From Streptomyces longwoodensis (GTDB lineage: Bacteria > Actinomycetota > Actinomycetes > Streptomycetales > Streptomycetaceae): 64,000 nucleotides of DNA. The translations under genes were made by a program, and so were the position numbers. The stretch lies in the NCBI RefSeq assembly GCF_001514125.1, contig NZ_KQ948566.1, positions 82,802-146,801 on the forward strand. The letters are read 5' to 3'. Position 1 is the stretch's first letter, and every line of letters starts with the position of its first letter. Under the pieces are notes generated by a model. The model searched no databases. It worked only from the letters and a program-made list of their open reading frames with translations, and was not told the origin of the DNA. This document shows positions 7,412 to 15,826 of the stretch, in pieces.

Positions 7412-8434
7412 TCACTTTCCCGCGTACAGGTCGAAGACGATCCGGGCCTTGATGTCGCCACGCAGTACGGCGTCGATGGACTCGTTGACGGAGGCGAGCG
7501 GACGGGTCTCGTAGATGACCTTGGTCCGGCCGGCGGCGTGGAGCTGGAAGACCTCGGTGAGGTCCTGCCGCGTGCCCACGATCGAGCCGATGACGGACGT
7601 GCCGTTGAGGACCGTGTCGAAGATCGGGACCTGGATCGTGCCGTGTGCGGGCAGCGCCACCATGACGAGCCTGCCGCCGCGCCGCAGGCCGGCGCTCGCG
7701 GCCTCGAACGCGGCCGGGTTCACCGCGAGGGCGATCGCGGCGTGGGCGCCGCCGTGCTTCTTCAACTCCTTGCCGACGTCCTGTTTGCGGGCGTCGATGA
7801 CGAGGTCGGCTCCGAGTTCGCGGGCGAGTGCGAGCTTGTCGTCGGTGACGTCGATGGCAGCGACGGTGGCTCCGGCGATCTTGGCGTACTGCAGGGCGAG
7901 GTGTCCGAGGCCGCCGACGCCCGAGATCGCGACGAGCTGGGCGGGCCGGACGTCCGCGACCTTGAGTGCCTTGTACGTGGTGACGCCGGCGCAGGTGAGG
8001 GGGGCGGCGTCGAACGGGGTGACGCCCTCGGGCACCGGCTGGGCGAAGTCGGCCCAGGCCAGCATCTTCTCCGCGTATCCACCGTCGCAGCCGTACCCGG
8101 TGTTGATCTGCTGCTCGCACAGCGTCTCCCAGCCGGACAGGCAGTGCTCGCACCGCCCACAGGCCTTGCCGAGCCACGGCACGGCGACCCTGTCCCCCAC
8201 GCCCAGGTGGGTGACGCCGTCGCCGAGCTCCTCGACGAGGCCCACTCCTTCGTGGCCGGGCACGAACGGCGGAGTGGGCTTGACGGGCCAGTCGCCGTGA
8301 GCGGCGTGGATGTCGGTGTGGCACAGGCCGGAGGCCTCGACGCGGATGCGGACCTGACCGGGGCCCGGCTCGGGGTCGGGGCGCTCCTCGATGACCAGGG
8401 GCTCGCCGAAGGCTCGTACGACTGCTGCCTTCAT
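7412..8434 (-). CDS. adhP: Zinc-dependent alcohol dehydrogenase, AdhP type
   Basis: A 340-residue medium-chain dehydrogenase. The catalytic zinc ligands are visible in EASGLCHTDIHAAHGDWP and PGHEGVGLVEELGDGV; the four structural-zinc cysteines lie in GKACGRCEHCLSGWETLCE; the Rossmann motif is ISGVGGLGHLALQYAK with an acidic residue after AAIDV, which favours NAD. Length and motif spacing match AdhP. It probably interconverts ethanol or similar alcohols and aldehydes. It lies among universal stress proteins and a DoxX-like gene, a combination seen in hypoxia or dormancy regulons. Confidence 0.92.
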   Translation of the reverse strand: MKAAVVRAFGEPLVIEERPDPEPGPGQVRIRVEASGLCHTDIHAAHGDWPVKPTPPFVPGHEGVGLVEELGDGVTHLGVGDRVAVPWLGKACGRCEHCLSGWETLCEQQINTGYGCDGGYAEKMLAWADFAQPVPEGVTPFDAAPLTCAGVTTYKALKVADVRPAQLVAISGVGGLGHLALQYAKIAGATVAAIDVTDDKLALARELGADLVIDARKQDVGKELKKHGGAHAAIALAVNPAAFEAASAGLRRGGRLVMVALPAHGTIQVPIFDTVLNGTSVIGSIVGTRQDLTEVFQLHAAGRTKVIYETRPLASVNESIDAVLRGDIKARIVFDLYAGK

Positions 8435-8462
8435 GATCTGTTCTCTCCTCCGGAAGGGTGCG

Positions 8463-9368
8463 TCAGTCGTGGGTGACGACGGCGACGGGGGCGGTGGAGT
8501 GGTGCAGGACGGCGTGGGTGACAGTGCCGATGTGGGCGCCGACGGCAGAGCTGCGGATGCGGCGTCCGACGACGACCAGGGAGGCTTCGAGGGAAGCGTC
8601 GATCAGCAGGAGCGAGGGGCTGCCGTAGTGCGACTGCTCCACGACGTCGACGTGGGGATACTTCTGCCTCCAGAGGCCCAGCACCTCGCTCAGGATCACG
8701 GCGTCGCCCCTCGCCATCTCCCGCTCGACGGCGGGCTCCAGGGCCATGCCGTAGGCGTAGTAGGGCGGCGGGTTCCAGGCGTGCACGACCCGCAGCGGCA
8801 CCGAGCGCCGCGCCGCGGCCTCGAAGGCGAACCCGATCAGCGTCTCGTCGGGATCGGCGACGTCGAGGCCGAGGACGACGGGACGGAGTGCCGTGGCCGT
8901 GGAGGGAGTTCCGGTCGGGTGCGTCCGGTGCTCAGCCGCGGTCTGCTCGCCGGCCCGGACCAGGACGACGGGCCGTTCGGTGTGCGCCACGACCGCGAGC
9001 CCGACGGAGCCGACCAGGAAGCCACCGATCCCGCCCAGGCCACGGGAGCCGAGGACGAGCATCTCGGCATCCTTCGCCGCATCGACCAGGGACTGAGCCG
9101 GTCGTCCGGTGAGTTGCTCGGTGCTCACCTCGATTCCGGGGTGGCGCCGTCGCAGGCCCTCGGCGGACTCGCGGGGGATCCGCTCGGTCCAGTGCCGGTG
9201 CGTCTCGGGGCCGAGGAGCGGTGCCTGGGCGATGGACTCGGGGACGGGCTCCCAGACGTGGACGAGTCTCACCGTCAGTCCGCGCAGTTCCGCCTCACGG
9301 GCCGCCCATTCCGCGGCGGCGCGGCTCTCGGGTGAGCCGTCGAGGCCGACGGTGATGGTGCGGGGCAT
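8463..9368 (-). CDS. Universal stress protein, two Usp domains
   Basis: A 301-residue tandem Usp protein. The start at 9368 (MPRTITVGLDGSPES) has TCCACCTCC on the plus strand just upstream, a strong Shine-Dalgarno. Domain 1 ends with GSRGLGGIGGFLVGSVGLAV; domain 2 runs from VVLGLDVADPDETL to VVGRRIRSS with HAVLHHSTAPVAVV. Both carry the ATP-binding glycine pattern, domain 2 in a diverged form. Tandem Usp proteins bind ATP and support survival under low oxygen or starvation in actinobacteria. It follows AdhP by 28 bp on the same strand and may share its transcript. Confidence 0.92.
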   Translation of the reverse strand: MPRTITVGLDGSPESRAAAEWAAREAELRGLTVRLVHVWEPVPESIAQAPLLGPETHRHWTERIPRESAEGLRRRHPGIEVSTEQLTGRPAQSLVDAAKDAEMLVLGSRGLGGIGGFLVGSVGLAVVAHTERPVVLVRAGEQTAAEHRTHPTGTPSTATALRPVVLGLDVADPDETLIGFAFEAAARRSVPLRVVHAWNPPPYYAYGMALEPAVEREMARGDAVILSEVLGLWRQKYPHVDVVEQSHYGSPSLLLIDASLEASLVVVGRRIRSSAVGAHIGTVTHAVLHHSTAPVAVVTHD

Positions 9369-9533
9369 GTTCTCCACCTCCTGATCCGGGACCCCGACGG
9401 GGTCCCGGATCCAGCGTCGTGTCCAGGGGTTCTTCATGGCAGGGGCCGCTGGTCCTTCACCGGGGACCAAGAGCCCCTCACAGGCCGCCGGGACGGGCCC
9501 GGGGCGATGTGCCCGTCTCGCCGGGTGCGGGGG

Positions 9534-10166
9534 TCAGCGCAGCCAGAGGTGGTCGCGGACGATCGGCAGCCGCGCCCACGGCCGGCCCAGGCCCCAGGTG
9601 GCTCCCGCTCCCGCTGCCGCCAGGGCGATCAGCGCGACGGCGTAGATCACGTGGTAGTCGGTGAACGGGTTCGTCGACATGCTGGGCGCGCCGTTCGGCA
9701 GGTGCTTGGCCGGCGGCCACTCGGCGAGCCACATCAGCGCCATCATCGCCGTGCCCGCCACCGCGGCCGGCCGCAGCGCCACACCTGCCATGACGGCCAC
9801 GCCGATGCCGAGCAGGCCGAGCATGAACAGCCAGTCCGCCCAGGGGTCGCCGGCCCAGGAGTGGAACGTCGACTCCATCGGTCCGGCGGCGACGGAGCTC
9901 AGGAAGCCCTTCGTCGGTGATCCGCCGTCGATCCAGCCCTTGCCGGAGGCGGTCGCGTAGCCGAGTCCGCAGGTCTTGTCCAGGAAGGCCCACAGGAAGA
10001 CGAATCCGGTCAGGATGCGCAGGGAAGCCAGGGCGTACGCCTGCGCGGTGTGCGAGCCGAGACGTGTCGAAGCGGCGGACCGGGTGCCGGAGCCGGCTCG
10101 GTTCCAGCGGAGGGCGGCCGGCAGGTGGAAGCCCGGGTCCCGGTGGGGGTGCTCGTGCACGGCCAT
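9534..10166 (-). CDS. DoxX/TQO-large-subunit-like membrane protein
   Basis: A 210-residue protein with about four hydrophobic segments: ALASLRILTGFVFLWAFLDK, WLFMLGLLGIGVAVMAGVAL, AVAGTAMMALMWLAEW and VIYAVALIALAAAGAGATWG. The first segment with RILTGFVFLWAFLDKTCGLGY is characteristic of DoxD/DoxX relatives, which form the membrane part of thiosulfate:quinone oxidoreductases. The ATG at 10166 is used because the family-like sequence starts a few residues later; the frame is open further upstream. It sits in the stress island beside two Usp genes and may have a redox role at the membrane. Confidence 0.8.
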   Translation of the reverse strand: MAVHEHPHRDPGFHLPAALRWNRAGSGTRSAASTRLGSHTAQAYALASLRILTGFVFLWAFLDKTCGLGYATASGKGWIDGGSPTKGFLSSVAAGPMESTFHSWAGDPWADWLFMLGLLGIGVAVMAGVALRPAAVAGTAMMALMWLAEWPPAKHLPNGAPSMSTNPFTDYHVIYAVALIALAAAGAGATWGLGRPWARLPIVRDHLWLR

Positions 10167-10718
10167 GATGGTGATCCCTTCGGGGAGGGGTGAATCGTCG
10201 TCCTTTTGACGTGTCCCACTCTCGTCCGATGCCCGGCACCGCGCCCGATGCCGAAGGTCTCCGGCCGTTGGGCTGAACGTCCCTGCAGGCGGCGCCAGTT
10301 GGCTTTCGGGTGTCGAACCGGCAGGCCACCGGGACGACTTGCGTCCGCTCCTTGCCCACACCAACTCCGTCGCCAGGCGCCGGACTTCGCCGCGGTCGAG
10401 GAACTGTGGCGGGAAGTCACCAGCCGTGGCTCGGTGTTCGCTCTGGTGCGGCGAGCAGGAGGCGCGCCGCCACGGCGGAGCGCCACGCTCCACGGGCCGT
10501 CAGCCGGCAGTGAGGTCCTGCCGGACCAGGGTGCCCGACCTGCCGTGGACGGTCTCGTAGGCCGCGTCCAGGGCACCGATCGCCGCCAGGAATCACCGTT
10601 GTGCGGCTCACCGTCGACGACGAGGCCGGCGGCGCCACCTGATCGCGGTCCTCCGCAAAGCCACGCGGCTTCTCACGCCGCGTTCGGCACGAGCCGCCGC
10701 TGCCGGCCGGGGCGCCCG
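10167..10718. other. Non-coding or degraded stretch in the stress island
   Basis: No intact gene is convincing here. On the minus strand, 10500-10592 gives a protein-like C-terminus (LAAIGALDAAYETVHGRSG and a few residues more, then stop) that is closed immediately upstream by another stop. This looks like the tail of a lost gene. I could not assign a family. The rest shows no features. Confidence 0.4.
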
Positions 10719-11636
10719 TCAAAGGTGCGGGACCACCGCGACCGGTGCGGTGGCATGGTGCAGCACCGCGTGGGTGACCGGGCCGATCGCCGCCCCGATC
10801 GCCGCGCGGCGCCGACGGCGGCCGACAACGAGCAGGGACGCGTCGCGCGAGGCCTCCACGAGGTGCGAGCCGGCCCTGCCGATCACGGCCTGCTCGGTCA
10901 CCTGCACGCCGGGGAACTCGTGCCGCCAGGGTTCCAGCGCCTTGGACAGGGCACGGTGCATGTCGCCGGTGAGTTCGTCGTGCAGTTCGGCGTTGAGGTC
11001 GCCGCCGTGGTCGTAGTAGGGCAGGTCCGGGCACCGGCCATGGACGACGCGCAGTCCCGCGGCACGCTGCGAGGCGGCCTGGAAGGCGAACTCGATCACA
11101 GTGTCGTCCGGAGCCGCGGTGTCGAGGCCCAGGACGACGTCGCGGAACGGTGCGGCCCCGGATGCGAAGGCGCCGGTATGGTGTTCGTCCTCCGGGCGCA
11201 GGCCGCCCCTGACGAGGACGACGGGCTGAGAGCTGCCCGCCACGACCGCCTGGGCGACGGAGCCGGCCAGGAAGCCGGTCACGCTGCTCAGGCCGCGAGA
11301 GCCCAGCACCAACAGGTCCGCTCGGCCGGCCGCGCCGAGCAAGGCGGGTACGGGTTCTTCGGCAAGACGGTCGGTGATGATCCGCAGACCCGGATGACGC
11401 CGCGCGACGGTCGCCTCGGCCTCGCGCAGCATGTGGTCCGCCCAGCGCATCTGCGGATCCTGGCTCAGGGACGTCCGGGGTACTCCGTCCGCGGATACGT
11501 GCACGTACGGCTTCGGACCGACGGCGTGGACCAGGCGCAGTGGGACGTCGCGGAACAGGGCTTCCCTGGCTGCCCAGTCGGCGGCGGTCAGGCTCTCCGG
11601 GGACCCGTCCAGGCCTGCGGTGATGGTGCGGGGCAT
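10719..11636 (-). CDS. Universal stress protein, two Usp domains
   Basis: A 305-residue tandem Usp protein starting at MPRTITAGLDGSPES, with AAGGAGA a few bases before the ATG at 11636. Domain 1 ends with GSRGLSSVTGFLAGSVAQAV; domain 2 starts at VVLGLDTAAPDDTVIEFAF and ends LLVVGRRRRRAAIGAAIGP. It is a close paralogue of the protein at 8463-9368 in architecture and length. The HAVLHHATAPVAVV ending recurs in both. Likely an ATP-binding stress protein of the same regulon. Confidence 0.92.
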   Translation of the reverse strand: MPRTITAGLDGSPESLTAADWAAREALFRDVPLRLVHAVGPKPYVHVSADGVPRTSLSQDPQMRWADHMLREAEATVARRHPGLRIITDRLAEEPVPALLGAAGRADLLVLGSRGLSSVTGFLAGSVAQAVVAGSSQPVVLVRGGLRPEDEHHTGAFASGAAPFRDVVLGLDTAAPDDTVIEFAFQAASQRAAGLRVVHGRCPDLPYYDHGGDLNAELHDELTGDMHRALSKALEPWRHEFPGVQVTEQAVIGRAGSHLVEASRDASLLVVGRRRRRAAIGAAIGPVTHAVLHHATAPVAVVPHL

Positions 11637-11738
11637 CTCGGTCTCCTTCGACGTCACTAAGTCAGGAAGTCAGTCTTGGGACAGTGCACTTGGGACAGGA
11701 GAGGCCCGACGTCCCCGTGCAGGGGTCCTCGCCGGCGG

Positions 11739-12179
11739 TCAGGCGGAGAGGTGCACGCCGTACACGGTGCGGCCCGCGACGAGTTCGCGCCCGGTGACCA
11801 GTTCTGGCTCGATGCGCACGAAGACCTCCTCGGGCGAGGGAGCGTAGGAGTTCGGGGTGACCCGCTCCAGGCGTGTCGCCTCGGCCGGATCCGTCACGAT
11901 GCCGGCCCGGCCGGTGACGACGACGCTCCAGCCGGAGTGCGTGTCCGCGTCGACCTCGTCCGCCTCGAAGGCGACGACAGCGCCGTCGACCGCGTGGGCC
12001 AGCTCCGATGCCGTCGACGTGCGCAGGAGCACCGCTCCGTCGGCGTCCAGGCCGAAGTTGACCGGCGTGACCGCGGGCAGCGCCTGATGCGTGTAGACGA
12101 TCCGGCCGACAGGAGCCATCACCAGCAGGCGCAGGCACTCCTGACGGCCGAGTTCACGGAAACCATCGTTCGGGTACAT
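11739..12179 (-). CDS. Pyridoxamine 5'-phosphate oxidase-fold flavoprotein
   Basis: A 146-residue PPOX-like split-barrel protein. CLRLLVMAPVGRIVYTHQALPAVTPVNF is the N-terminal strand pair of the family; the middle carries VVAFEADEVDADTHSGWSVVVTG and the end has VFVRIEPELVTGRELV. Such proteins bind FMN or F420 and are frequent in actinobacterial stress clusters. It is upstream of the third Usp gene on the same strand, with a 102-bp gap. Substrate unknown. Confidence 0.85.
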   Translation of the reverse strand: MYPNDGFRELGRQECLRLLVMAPVGRIVYTHQALPAVTPVNFGLDADGAVLLRTSTASELAHAVDGAVVAFEADEVDADTHSGWSVVVTGRAGIVTDPAEATRLERVTPNSYAPSPEEVFVRIEPELVTGRELVAGRTVYGVHLSA

Positions 12180-12336
12180 GGGTCAGCCCGTCTTTCGCCC
12201 GGTGGAGGAGGTCACACTCCAGGCTGAGCCCGTCGGCGGCCGCGGGTGAGGGCCACGGGTCCCGCCCTGGCCGGAGAGCGGCCCGAGGAGGTGGGGCGGC
12301 GGAGGGCCGGACGGCCTTTCCGGCACACATCCCAAC

Positions 12337-12351
12337 CGGATAGTCCATCCG
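12337..12351. promoter_or_regulatory. CGGAT-N5-ATCCG operator, copy 1
   Basis: CGGAT-AGTCC-ATCCG lies 66 bp upstream of the SDR start. It shares half-sites and spacing with copies at 12378-12392 and 13361-13375, so it is a probable binding site of the adjacent TetR regulator. Confidence 0.7.
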
Positions 12352-12374
12352 CATGCATGCTACCGTTGGGAACC

Positions 12375-12395
12375 AAGCGGATGACCTATCCGCTT
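12375..12395. promoter_or_regulatory. CGGAT-N5-ATCCG operator, copy 2
   Basis: AAGCGGAT-GACCT-ATCCGCTT is an 8-bp perfect inverted repeat. Its CGGAT core is displaced 41 bp (about four helical turns) from copy 1, so both sites face the same side of the helix upstream of the SDR gene. Confidence 0.75.
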
Positions 12396-12416
12396 TTTGC
12401 CGGAGTGGAGGGGCAC

Positions 12417-13307
12417 ATGAAGAAGACAGCGGTGGTCACGGCTGGCACAGGGGGCATTGGCTTGGAGACGGCGCTGGGGCTGGCCGGTGCAGGGTTCGCG
12501 GTCATGGTGATCGGGCGCGACCCCGGGCGGGGAGCCGAGGCCGTCGAGCGCATCAACGCGACGCGACCGGAGCACCCGGCCCGGTTCCTGGCCGCGGACC
12601 TCGCCTCGCTCGACCAGGTGCGTGCGCTCGCCCGGACGATCGCGGACGGTCACGCCGCCTCCGGGGAACCGCTCACCGTGCTGGTCAACAACGTCGGGGC
12701 AATGTTCGCCGAGCGCCAGGACCGGAACGGTGTCGAGGCGTCGTTCGTCGTCAACCACCTCTCGCCCTACCTGCTGACCGAGCTGCTGCTGCCCACACTG
12801 ACGGCCGGTGTGCCGAGCAGGATCGTGAACGTGACGTCGGGCGCGGTCACCGTGGCCAAGCGCGTGTTCGACGAAGTCGAGCCGCCGGGCGGCTACTACG
12901 GCTTCCACTGGTACGGTCGCGCGAAGCTCGCCAACCTGGCTTACACCTTGGACCTGGCTGACCGGCTGGACGGCACCGGCGTCTCGGTCTTCGCCGCCGA
13001 TCCCGGAGGGGCCGCGACGGGCATGACCAACGGCACCATGACCGACCCGAAGATCGTCTCACCCGCCCTACGACTGCTGTGGCCCCTGGTGCGCCGCACG
13101 TTCGAGCGCTCGACCTCGGGTCCGGCGTCCGCGGCGGCCAGGTCCTCCATCGTGGCCGCCACCGACGAGACGCTGACGGGCCGGACCGGCCTCGTCATCG
13201 GCGCCCAGGCGCACCCGGTCGCCCCGCACCGGGCGGCGGCCGACCCCCGCGTCGCCGAAGCCGTACGCCGACTCAGCGAACGGAACGCGCCGCTGTTTCC
13301 CGCCTGA
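12417..13307 (+). CDS. Short-chain dehydrogenase/reductase
   Basis: A 296-residue SDR. The nucleotide-binding motif is TAGTGGIG (residues 8-15), followed by VIGRDPGRGAEAVERI; NNVGAM is the NNAG-like motif; VTSGAVT gives the catalytic serine and WYGRAKLAN the YxxxK pair. The C-terminus is longer than in a classical SDR and resembles retinol-dehydrogenase/WW-oxidoreductase-like members. ATG 12417 follows GGAGTGGAGGGG. Two CGGAT-N5-ATCCG sites stand upstream, and the TetR gene with a third copy follows, so repression by that regulator is likely. Substrate unknown. Confidence 0.88.
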   Translation: MKKTAVVTAGTGGIGLETALGLAGAGFAVMVIGRDPGRGAEAVERINATRPEHPARFLAADLASLDQVRALARTIADGHAASGEPLTVLVNNVGAMFAERQDRNGVEASFVVNHLSPYLLTELLLPTLTAGVPSRIVNVTSGAVTVAKRVFDEVEPPGGYYGFHWYGRAKLANLAYTLDLADRLDGTGVSVFAADPGGAATGMTNGTMTDPKIVSPALRLLWPLVRRTFERSTSGPASAAARSSIVAATDETLTGRTGLVIGAQAHPVAPHRAAADPRVAEAVRRLSERNAPLFPA

Positions 13308-13360
13308 GCGTCGTACGCGCGGCGCGGCGCTGTGAGCATTGGGCGGGCGGCGCACCCATC

Positions 13361-13375
13361 CGGATGAACCATCCG
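13361..13375. promoter_or_regulatory. CGGAT-N5-ATCCG operator, copy 3 (TetR promoter)
   Basis: CGGAT-GAACC-ATCCG ends 14 bp before the TetR start codon, directly before a TAACAT -10-like hexamer. This implies autoregulation. The short distance also suggests a leaderless transcript. Confidence 0.7.
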
Positions 13376-13389
13376 ATTAACATGGGCTG

Positions 13390-13968
13390 ATGACGACGCC
13401 CCTACGCAAGGACGCGGCCCGCAACTGGCAGCGGATCGTCTCCGTCGCCCGCGACCTGGTCGACGAGGGCACACCGTTGCAGCTCAACGACGTCGCACGC
13501 CGGGCCGGCCTCGGGGTCGGCACCGTCTACCGCCACTTCGCCACGCCCGAGGCGCTGCTGGAGACCGTAGCCGCACCCTGCATGGAGGCCCTGGCCGCCC
13601 ACGGGCGGCAGGCGCTGACCGACACCGACCCCTGGCGCAGTCTGACGGGCTTCCTCTTCCACGTCGTCGAAGCACAGGTGACCGACGCGGCCCTGCCCCC
13701 CGTCGTCGCCGCGCCCACGGACGCCGTACCGCGCACCACCGAGCTCAAGCAGTCACTGGCGTCGGTCGGCGCCACCCTCCTCGCTCGGGCCCGCGATGCC
13801 GACGTGGTCCGCCCCGACCTCACCGCCGTCGACCTCGTCCCGCTCATGTGCGGCATCGCCCACGCCGTGAGCGTCCACGGCGGTAGCCACGCCGACCGGG
13901 TCGACACCGCACACCGCTACCTCGCGGCCCTCCTCGAGGGCTTGCGCACGACACCACCCGGCGCGTGA
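13390..13968 (+). CDS. TetR-family repressor
   Basis: A 192-residue protein. The DNA-binding domain spans residues 5-60, with LQLNDVARRAGLGVGTVYRHFATPEALLETV as the helix-turn-helix and following helix (shown here in part). The remainder is a TetR_C-like ligand domain (WRSLTGFLFHVVEAQ). It lies 82 bp after the SDR gene on the same strand. The matching palindromes before both genes indicate that it controls itself and the SDR. Only about 6 bp separate a -10-like TAACAT from the ATG, so translation may be leaderless. Confidence 0.9.
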   Translation: MTTPLRKDAARNWQRIVSVARDLVDEGTPLQLNDVARRAGLGVGTVYRHFATPEALLETVAAPCMEALAAHGRQALTDTDPWRSLTGFLFHVVEAQVTDAALPPVVAAPTDAVPRTTELKQSLASVGATLLARARDADVVRPDLTAVDLVPLMCGIAHAVSVHGGSHADRVDTAHRYLAALLEGLRTTPPGA

Positions 13969-14095
13969 GCCACCCGCCCCGCAGTGCACCGACACCCTCC
14001 AGGCGCGCCCACCCAGCACCGGTCCTGCACGGAGGGAAGCCTCGGGGGCGCTGCGGGCGCACGGTGTGCCACCCTGCGCCCGCAGCGTTCACGCA

Positions 14096-15382
14096 TCAGT
14101 CGATGACGTCAACGACCTCGCCGAGGTCGACGAACTTGAAGCCGGTGGCTTCGCGGTCGCCGTCACCGGGGGTCTCCTGGCCGTCCTGGACGACGAGCAG
14201 TCCGTCGGGGTAACGCGCGCCGAGCGGGGCGTTGAGAGCGGCGGCGCCGTCGCAGACCTCGGAGCCGTCGAGGGTGGCGGAGGCCGCGGCGATGCGGAAG
14301 GCGTTCTCGTACTCGTTGTCCTCGTCGCGTTCGCGGTCGTAGGCGACGAAGGTGTTGTCGCCCTGGCTGGAGGCGAGCAGGTAGCCGTCGCCGTCCGGCT
14401 CGGTGACCAGGGTCAGGCCCTCGACGTCGGCCGTCAGGTGCGTACCGCCGAAGCCGGGGTCGGCGCCGGGCGTGCATTCCTCGGTCTGCTCGTCGTACGT
14501 GCCCGGGACGCCGTACTCCCGCACCTTGTCGATCAGGGTCGGCGTGCCGGTCAGGCCGGCGTCGATGCGCCAGATACCGACGTCCTCCTGCCCCGCGTAC
14601 AGAGTTCCGTCCACCGGGTCGACGACCATGCCCTCGACCTGCGGCAGCTCGCCCGGCTCGGCGCACGGCGTCCAGGAGGCGCCGTTCGGCATCCGGAAGG
14701 ACGACGGCAGGTCCAGGGCGCGGACCTGCCGGTAGTCGACCGTGCCGGCCGGAGTGGCGATCAGCTCCAGCAGGGCGATCCGGGTGCGGTTGCGCCGGCT
14801 GACCAGGGCGTAGGAGCGGCCGGTGGTGCGATCGGTCCAGGTGGCCAGGCCGTACGCGGTCTGCTGCTTGTGGATCTCGGTCTGGTCGGCGGAGAACACG
14901 GGCCGCACGCCCGGGTCGGTGACGTCGGTGAGCGGGCCACCGGACTTGTTCCGGTCGATGCGGTAGATCCGCAGCCGGTCGTTGCCGCGGTCGCTGACCA
15001 CCGCGACGTCCGCGCGCACGCCCCCCAGACGCAGGCCCTGCACCAGGTCGACGTTGTTGAAGCGACCGGGCTTGCCGTCGGCGCCCGGACCGGCCGGGGC
15101 GGGGACCGACTGCACCTGGCGCGCGTCCAGGTCGTAGACCCGCAGGCCGCCCTGCTTGGCGGTCGCGATCACCAGGCTGCGGTCCGGGTCGGCGGCGTTG
15201 CGCCAGATCGCCGGGTCGTCCGCATTGGCGTTGCCGCCGGCCTCGTCGTCGAACAACGGCGCGGTCTCGGCCTTCGGCCGGACACTGTCCGGCCCGGAGG
15301 CCTGTGCCGTGGGAGCGAAGCAGGTCGCCAGTGCCGTGCAGAGAGCGATCGCGGAGGCGCGAGGTGCCAGACGTGTCGTCAC
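14096..15382 (-). CDS. Secreted beta-propeller phytase (3-phytase)
   Basis: A 428-residue protein. The GTG at 15382 gives a basic start and a hydrophobic leader (ASAIALCTALATCFAPTAQA), so it is exported. The mature part carries the BPP-type propeller blocks: DDEAGGNANADDPAIW near the N-terminus, RFNNVDLVQGLRLGG, VSDRGNDRLRIYRI, VEGMVVDPVDGTLYAGQEDVGIW and a glycine-aspartate-rich C-terminus. The acidic DDPAIW and EDVG elements are the calcium/phosphate-binding features of this family. It hydrolyses phytate to release phosphate outside the cell. A degenerate 11-nt-periodic PHO-box-like array lies upstream. Confidence 0.88.
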   Translation of the reverse strand: MTTRLAPRASAIALCTALATCFAPTAQASGPDSVRPKAETAPLFDDEAGGNANADDPAIWRNAADPDRSLVIATAKQGGLRVYDLDARQVQSVPAPAGPGADGKPGRFNNVDLVQGLRLGGVRADVAVVSDRGNDRLRIYRIDRNKSGGPLTDVTDPGVRPVFSADQTEIHKQQTAYGLATWTDRTTGRSYALVSRRNRTRIALLELIATPAGTVDYRQVRALDLPSSFRMPNGASWTPCAEPGELPQVEGMVVDPVDGTLYAGQEDVGIWRIDAGLTGTPTLIDKVREYGVPGTYDEQTEECTPGADPGFGGTHLTADVEGLTLVTEPDGDGYLLASSQGDNTFVAYDRERDEDNEYENAFRIAAASATLDGSEVCDGAAALNAPLGARYPDGLLVVQDGQETPGDGDREATGFKFVDLGEVVDVID

Positions 15383-15826
15383 GTTATTCCCTGTATGAGG
15401 TGGTTTGTTCCGTCGAGGGAGACACTCTCGGTCCCCGTTGTCATGCGCCTGACTGAAAGGTGACGAGTTGTCGAACACCTCGCGAAGACCAGCAGAGCGA
15501 GGACCAGGCCGCCCTCGCCGGCCCTCTCAGACCTGCGGCCGCCCCCGCGGTCGCGGCCTCACCGTGAGGACCGACCAGGGCCGGGCACCGCGTCTTTCCT
15601 CAGGCTAGGGAAGGAGGGCGGAGGCCGACATCAGGGGAAGCCCTTGCCCTCATGCGGGTGGTCACCGCGAGCCCGGCACCGAGACGCGGATGGGGTCGGA
15701 CAGGGTGCGCCTGCCCGCCCGCGCTTGACGGTGGGAAGTCCGCGCTGGTCCACTGCCTGCCAGGATGCGACGTCCGGTCCGGATCTCCCTGGCGGGAGCG
15801 GGGACCGAAGCGAAGGGGTGCGGCAA
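15383..15826. other. Intergenic region between phytase and GntR gene
   Basis: Apart from the PHO-box-like repeats at 15448-15476, I see no gene or strong repeat. It must hold the divergent promoters of the phytase and the GntR regulator. Confidence 0.5.
15448..15476 (-). promoter_or_regulatory. PHO-box-like direct repeats before the phytase
   Basis: On the minus strand GTTCGAC, CGTCACC and AGTCAGG occur at exact 11-nt intervals (15476 down to 15448), 66-95 bp before the phytase start. Compared with the Streptomyces PhoP unit GTTCACC, two repeats match at 5 of 7 positions and the third at 3 of 7. A PhoP link suits a phytase but the match is weak. Confidence 0.4.

Noticed and set aside
6806-8476. 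Long plus-strand open frame of 556 codons that begins with the transposase-like sequence
   Set aside because: Only the first 25 codons look like protein; the rest is antisense to the Usp and AdhP genes and has the composition expected from reading GC-rich genes backwards.
12246-12416. N-terminal extension of the SDR frame
   Set aside because: It would place both operator copies inside the coding sequence; the MKKTAVVTAG start has a Shine-Dalgarno and family-typical position.
14066-15463. Plus-strand open frame opposite the phytase
   Set aside because: Val/Gly/Asp-rich antisense text without motifs.
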